From: Neolewinella maritima
GTDB taxonomy: Bacteria; Bacteroidota; Bacteroidia; Chitinophagales; Saprospiraceae
DNA: 64,000 bases
Assembly: GCF_923081025.1 (NCBI RefSeq)
Contig: NZ_CAKLPZ010000004.1
Coordinates: forward strand, 310,001 to 374,000
Reading direction: 5' to 3'
In this document: positions 60,924 through 64,000 of the stretch, piece after piece
Layout of the letters: each line of letters opens with the position of its first letter
Numbering within the stretch: the stretch's first letter is position 1
The notes under the pieces: model-generated
The model's input: only the letters and a program-made list of their open reading frames with translations
Database searches by the model: none
Told to the model about the DNA's origin: nothing
Program-made: the position numbers and the translations under genes

Positions 60924-61499
60924 CTCCCCATAGGTCTCTCGGGCAAAGCCAAAGCGCATCAGGTCCACGAGTGTGCCGCTGGGCAGACGGTATTCGCCGC
61001 GTAGATCTCCCTCGCGACTGAAGCCGACGCGGCGTACGAGGCGCTGACTGGCGTAGTTGTCGATCAGGGTCTTGACGATCAGCTTTTCGAGCTCGAGCTG
61101 GAGAAAGGCGAAGCGGACCACCCGGGCCAGTACTTCGGTCATTATGCCCTGGCGGATGAGGTCCTTGTCGATGAAGTAGCCCAGCTCGCCGCTCGGTACG
61201 GCCCAGTCGAGGTTGAAGACCTGGACGAAGCCGATCAGCTCCGTGGTGTCGTTGGACCACACACCCATGGCGTAGCGCTGCTGCAGGAGCCACTCCGCGA
61301 TACACTCCCGGACGAATACTTCCGAGCCCTTGCGCGTCCGGCCGGCCTCGGCCATGAGGTAGGGGAAATGGTCTAGCAGGTAGTCGCGGTTGTGATCCAG
61401 CAGCTTATAGAAGGCCTTGCCGTCGTGCTCCCGGAATCGGCGGACAACGCAGCGAGGAGTGATCAGGGCGGTGTCGATAGAAAAGAGCTGGTGGCGCAT
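60921..61499 (-). CDS. GNAT-family N-acetyltransferase (RimJ/RimL-like)
   Basis: 192 residues. LITPRCVVRRFREHDGKAFY opens the fold; GELGYFIDKDLIRQGIMTEVL (~108) is the acetyl-CoA-binding region and VKTLIDNYASQRLVRRVGF (~148) the Asn-containing motif B. It acetylates a protein N terminus, ribosomal protein or small amine; target unknown. Its stop lies in the last unit of repeat locus 2. Confidence 0.9.
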   Translation of the reverse strand: MRHQLFSIDTALITPRCVVRRFREHDGKAFYKLLDHNRDYLLDHFPYLMAEAGRTRKGSEVFVRECIAEWLLQQRYAMGVWSNDTTELIGFVQVFNLDWAVPSGELGYFIDKDLIRQGIMTEVLARVVRFAFLQLELEKLIVKTLIDNYASQRLVRRVGFSREGDLRGEYRLPSGTLVDLMRFGFARETYGE

Positions 61500-61537
61500 G
61501 GAGGTAAGTTGCGAAATCCAACCCGAAACTTCCGGCT

Positions 61538-62095
61538 TTAGTTTTCGGCTACGAACTGCACCTTGTCGCGCCAGTCGCCGCGCGGCCGGATCAGGTCGGG
61601 CGCCGCGTGGTGTCCCAGGTAGAACATCCCCAGGCAGCGCTCATTGGCCGCACTACCGGGCCAGGCTCCATAGTCACCGCACACGAAACCGGGACTACTC
61701 AAGTAGCCACCCAGATCGTAGGCATCCAGACTCAGCCACAGGTTCTCTACCGCTGCTCCTACGGCTACGATCTCCTCCCACTCCGGTACGCGCTCCTGCG
61801 GATCGCGGTGCAGGAAGATGAGTAGCACGGCGCCCGACTGATCGATCTTCTTCCCGAACTTATTCGCGATGGCATCTACATCATCCTTCTGGCGACCGTA
61901 TACATCCAAAAGCTCCCGCTTCAACTGCTCCTTGCCGCCCGCCCGGTAGACGCGGAAGCGCCAGGGTTCGGTCTTGCGGTGGCTGGGGGCGAAATTAGCC
62001 GCTTCGATAAGCTCTTCCAGGGTCTGCTGCGCTACGGGCGCTCCGGTAAAGAACTGGGGGAATACGGATCGGCGGGCAGTGATTGCGGGCAGCAT
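61538..62095 (-). CDS. Nitroreductase-family FMN oxidoreductase
   Basis: 185 residues. ARRSVFPQFF (FMN phosphate contacts, ~8), AANFAPSHRKTEPWRF (~32) and the C-terminal GMFYLGHH match short YdjA-type nitroreductases, active as dimers with NAD(P)H. The substrate is unknown; one-gene unit or co-transcribed with the GNAT gene 38 bases downstream. Confidence 0.9.
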   Translation of the reverse strand: MLPAITARRSVFPQFFTGAPVAQQTLEELIEAANFAPSHRKTEPWRFRVYRAGGKEQLKRELLDVYGRQKDDVDAIANKFGKKIDQSGAVLLIFLHRDPQERVPEWEEIVAVGAAVENLWLSLDAYDLGGYLSSPGFVCGDYGAWPGSAANERCLGMFYLGHHAAPDLIRPRGDWRDKVQFVAEN

Positions 62096-62119
62096 AACTG
62101 ATACTTAGCGGGTCAGGAG

Positions 62120-63511
62120 TTAGTAGAACATGCCGGCGATGGTGCCGGTCATCAGGCAGGCCACCGTGCCCCCCAGCAGGGAGATTAGTCCGAGCTCGGT
62201 CAGGTTCTTGCGCTGACCAGGAGCGATGGCCCCAATCCCACCCACCTGGATGCCGATACTGGCAAAATTCGCGAAGCCACACAGGGCGTAGGCTACGATC
62301 AGTACGCTCTTGGGGTTGAGCGTGATGCCGGAGGCCTGCACGGTACGGAAGGTGTCGTAGGCCACGAATTCGTTGATGACCGTCTTAAGGCCCAGTAACT
62401 GTCCGATAACGATAACATCCTCATAGGGCACGCCGATGATCCAGGCGACGGGCGCGAAGAGTAGGGCAAGTAAGTAGGTGAAACTGAAGCCCTCGAAGCG
62501 CCCCTGGGTAGAGGCCGCAATGGCTTCGTTCCAGTCGGTACCGGTCAGGCCCGCCCAGCGGGCGGCGTCGTTCAGGATGTCCGTGCCACCCACAAAGAAT
62601 ACGTTGAGCATGTAGATGAAGGCGGTGAAGACGAGGAGCATCGCGCCTACGTTGACGGCCAGCCGCAATCCGTCCGTAGTCCCCCGGCTGATCGCATCGA
62701 GCAGGTTATTGCTATCGTCGGCGGCCATTTCTAGCCGCTCGTCGCGCTCGGGCTTCTTGGCCTCGTGCGGATCCGCGCTGTGCGCTCCGGTGACGGCGGC
62801 CAACTCCTTACTGTCTTCAGGCAGCAGCATCTTGGCGCACACAATCGCGGCCGGAGCAGAAATGATGCTCGCCGTCAGCAGGTGACGGGCGAAGAACTGC
62901 TGGCTCTCCGGACTAGTCCCCCCCAGAAAACCGATGTACGACACGAACACACTTCCGGCAATCGTTGCCATACCTCCCACCATCACGCACAGCAGCTCCG
63001 ACCGCGTCATCCGCTCCAGGTAGGGTTTGATGACCAGGGGTGCTTCAGTCTGTCCGATGAATACGTTGGCGGCCGCCGCCAGGCTCTCCGGCCCGCTCAG
63101 GCCCATGGCCTTACTCAGCAGCCAGGCCAGCCCGTAGACCACCCGCTGCAGGATGCCGAAATAGTAGAGCACCGCGGAAAGTGCGGAGAAAAATATGATG
63201 GTAGGCAGCACCTGGAAGGCAAAAATGTAGCCGAAGCTATCGAAGTCGGTCACGATACTGCCGAACAGGAACTGCGAGCCCGCCCCGGTAAATTCCAGCG
63301 TCTTGCGGAAGCCTGCCGCCACGTAATCGAAGACTACACTTACACCGTTGACCTTGAGGATCAGTATGGCGAGTACTACCTGCATCGTCACGCCGATGCC
63401 CACCAGTTTCCAGTCGATGGCACGCCGGTTGGCGCTGAATGTGTAGCAGATACCCAGCATCACGCTCATTCCCAGTGCGGTGCGGAACAAATCATACAGG
63501 AAAGTCGGCAT
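62120..63511 (-). CDS. Concentrative nucleoside transporter (NupC/CNT family)
   Basis: 463 residues from the ATG at 63511; an in-frame ATG at 63541 adds ten residues of low likelihood. Eight to ten membrane helices and CNT hallmarks: VFIGQTEAPLVIKPYLERMT (~166), GMATIAGSVFVSYIGFLG (~192), LNEFVAYDTF-like INEFVAYDTF (~382) and LCGFANFASIGIQVGGIG (~414). It imports nucleosides with Na+ or H+. A uridine kinase gene is divergent next door, which fits nucleoside salvage. Confidence 0.93.
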   Translation of the reverse strand: MPTFLYDLFRTALGMSVMLGICYTFSANRRAIDWKLVGIGVTMQVVLAILILKVNGVSVVFDYVAAGFRKTLEFTGAGSQFLFGSIVTDFDSFGYIFAFQVLPTIIFFSALSAVLYYFGILQRVVYGLAWLLSKAMGLSGPESLAAAANVFIGQTEAPLVIKPYLERMTRSELLCVMVGGMATIAGSVFVSYIGFLGGTSPESQQFFARHLLTASIISAPAAIVCAKMLLPEDSKELAAVTGAHSADPHEAKKPERDERLEMAADDSNNLLDAISRGTTDGLRLAVNVGAMLLVFTAFIYMLNVFFVGGTDILNDAARWAGLTGTDWNEAIAASTQGRFEGFSFTYLLALLFAPVAWIIGVPYEDVIVIGQLLGLKTVINEFVAYDTFRTVQASGITLNPKSVLIVAYALCGFANFASIGIQVGGIGAIAPGQRKNLTELGLISLLGGTVACLMTGTIAGMFY

Positions 63512-63607
63512 AGCACGGATTGGGTACGCCGCAAGGTACATAGTTCACCGCACCCGCGGCCCCGCCCATCTGCGGCGCGTGTATACGGACGGTACGGGCT
63601 AAAGCTC

Positions 63608-63615
63608 TACCTTCG
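63608..63615 (+). promoter_or_regulatory. -7 box of the uridine kinase gene
   Basis: TACCTTCG, one mismatch from TAnnTTTG, ends 6 bases before the ATG at 63622, again predicting no 5' leader. Confidence 0.5.
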
Positions 63616-63621
63616 GCCCCG

Positions 63622-64000
63622 ATGACGCACCCTTTTCTCATCGGTATCACTGGCGGTTCGGGCTCCGGCAAGACCACCTTCATCCGTCAGCTGCGGCAGG
63701 GCCTGCCCGACGACCGCGTTTGCCTGCTGAGTATGGACGACTACTACGTGCCGCGCGACCTACAGGAAAAGGACGAGCGGGGCGTCCACAACTTCGACCG
63801 CCCGGCGTCCATCCACCGCAAGGAGTTCGTGCGCGATCTGAAGCTGCTGCTGGCCGGACAGACCGTACAGCGGCAGGAGTACGTCTTCAATAACGAACTG
63901 GCCGAGGCCCGCCAGCTCACCTTTCACCCCGCTCCGGTGATCATCGTCGAGGGACTCTTCGTCTTTCACTACAAGGAGGTATGGAAGCTGCTGGACCTTA
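63622..64000 (+). CDS. udk: Uridine kinase, N-terminal part (3' cut by window edge)
   Basis: 126 residues visible, open to the window end. Walker A GITGGSGSGKTTF (~8), MDDYYVPR (~38, substrate-binding Asp), HNFDRPASI (~57) and VIIVEGLFVF (~106, Walker B region) are Udk blocks. It phosphorylates uridine and cytidine. Divergent from the nucleoside transporter, so import and phosphorylation genes sit together. Confidence 0.9.
   Translation, partial: MTHPFLIGITGGSGSGKTTFIRQLRQGLPDDRVCLLSMDDYYVPRDLQEKDERGVHNFDRPASIHRKEFVRDLKLLLAGQTVQRQEYVFNNELAEARQLTFHPAPVIIVEGLFVFHYKEVWKLLDL

Overview
The window is chromosomal DNA of a GC-rich member of the Bacteroidota, most likely a Saprospiria/Lewinella-type marine or soil heterotroph. 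This rests on several things: the Bacteroidota form of RNA polymerase omega in a bamD-rpoZ-coaBC-DUF4835 operon, a hybrid two-component (HTCS) regulator, a TonB receptor with a carboxypeptidase-regulatory-like front domain, a relic type IX secretion sorting domain, long NusB, and repeated TAnnTTTG-type -7 promoter boxes. No phage, conjugative element, transposase or CRISPR array is seen. Gene density is very high, and many convergent pairs overlap at their 3' ends.

Layout. 1-11.6 kb is a carbohydrate and lipid catabolism block: the end of a GH3 glycosidase, a LexA-like S24 regulator, a three-gene fatty-acid-type operon (nitronate monooxygenase family, PECR-like SDR, ECH1-like dienoyl-CoA isomerase), a GH78 rhamnosidase, a frameshifted T9SS-cargo remnant and the HTCS sensor. 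11.6-17.5 kb reads forward: a Dna2-like nuclease-helicase, a DoxX/MauE-like membrane protein and NusB. 17.5-27.6 kb holds housekeeping and small genes (ArfB, PPP phosphatase, DUF1573 lipoprotein, YjjG nucleotidase, a Dps-like ferritin, GATase, two SDRs, XseB, an outer-membrane barrel, a Ppx/GppA phosphatase, DUF3137). 27.7-31 kb is the bamD-rpoZ-coaBC-DUF4835 operon, facing a topoisomerase IB and an ECF sigma factor. 33.5-42.9 kb holds CorA, FabH, FolC, a second sigma/anti-sigma-like pair, LipB, a divergent HxlR/NmrA pair, a quinone reductase, ProC and MarR. 43-48.4 kb is a TonB receptor, a GH140-like glycosidase and a sugar-phosphate isomerase. 48.4-55.9 kb holds DinB, an apparently dead transglutaminase-like protein, a thioredoxin-fold lipoprotein, tRNA-Arg(CCG), two unknown membrane proteins and a GMC oxidoreductase. 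56-64 kb holds a 1042-residue TPR protein paired with an outer-membrane barrel, then GNAT, nitroreductase, a CNT nucleoside transporter and the start of uridine kinase.

The most unusual signal is a family of intergenic arrays (34.41-34.72 kb and 60.77-60.92 kb). Short units of about 16-20 bp, each a mini-hairpin closing on GAA/TTC, are arranged as two opposed arms around a shared centre sequence, directly behind stop codons. They look like composite terminators/insulators or a REP-like element family. A second theme is seven genes whose -7 promoter box lies only 4-7 bases before the start codon, which predicts leaderless mRNAs.
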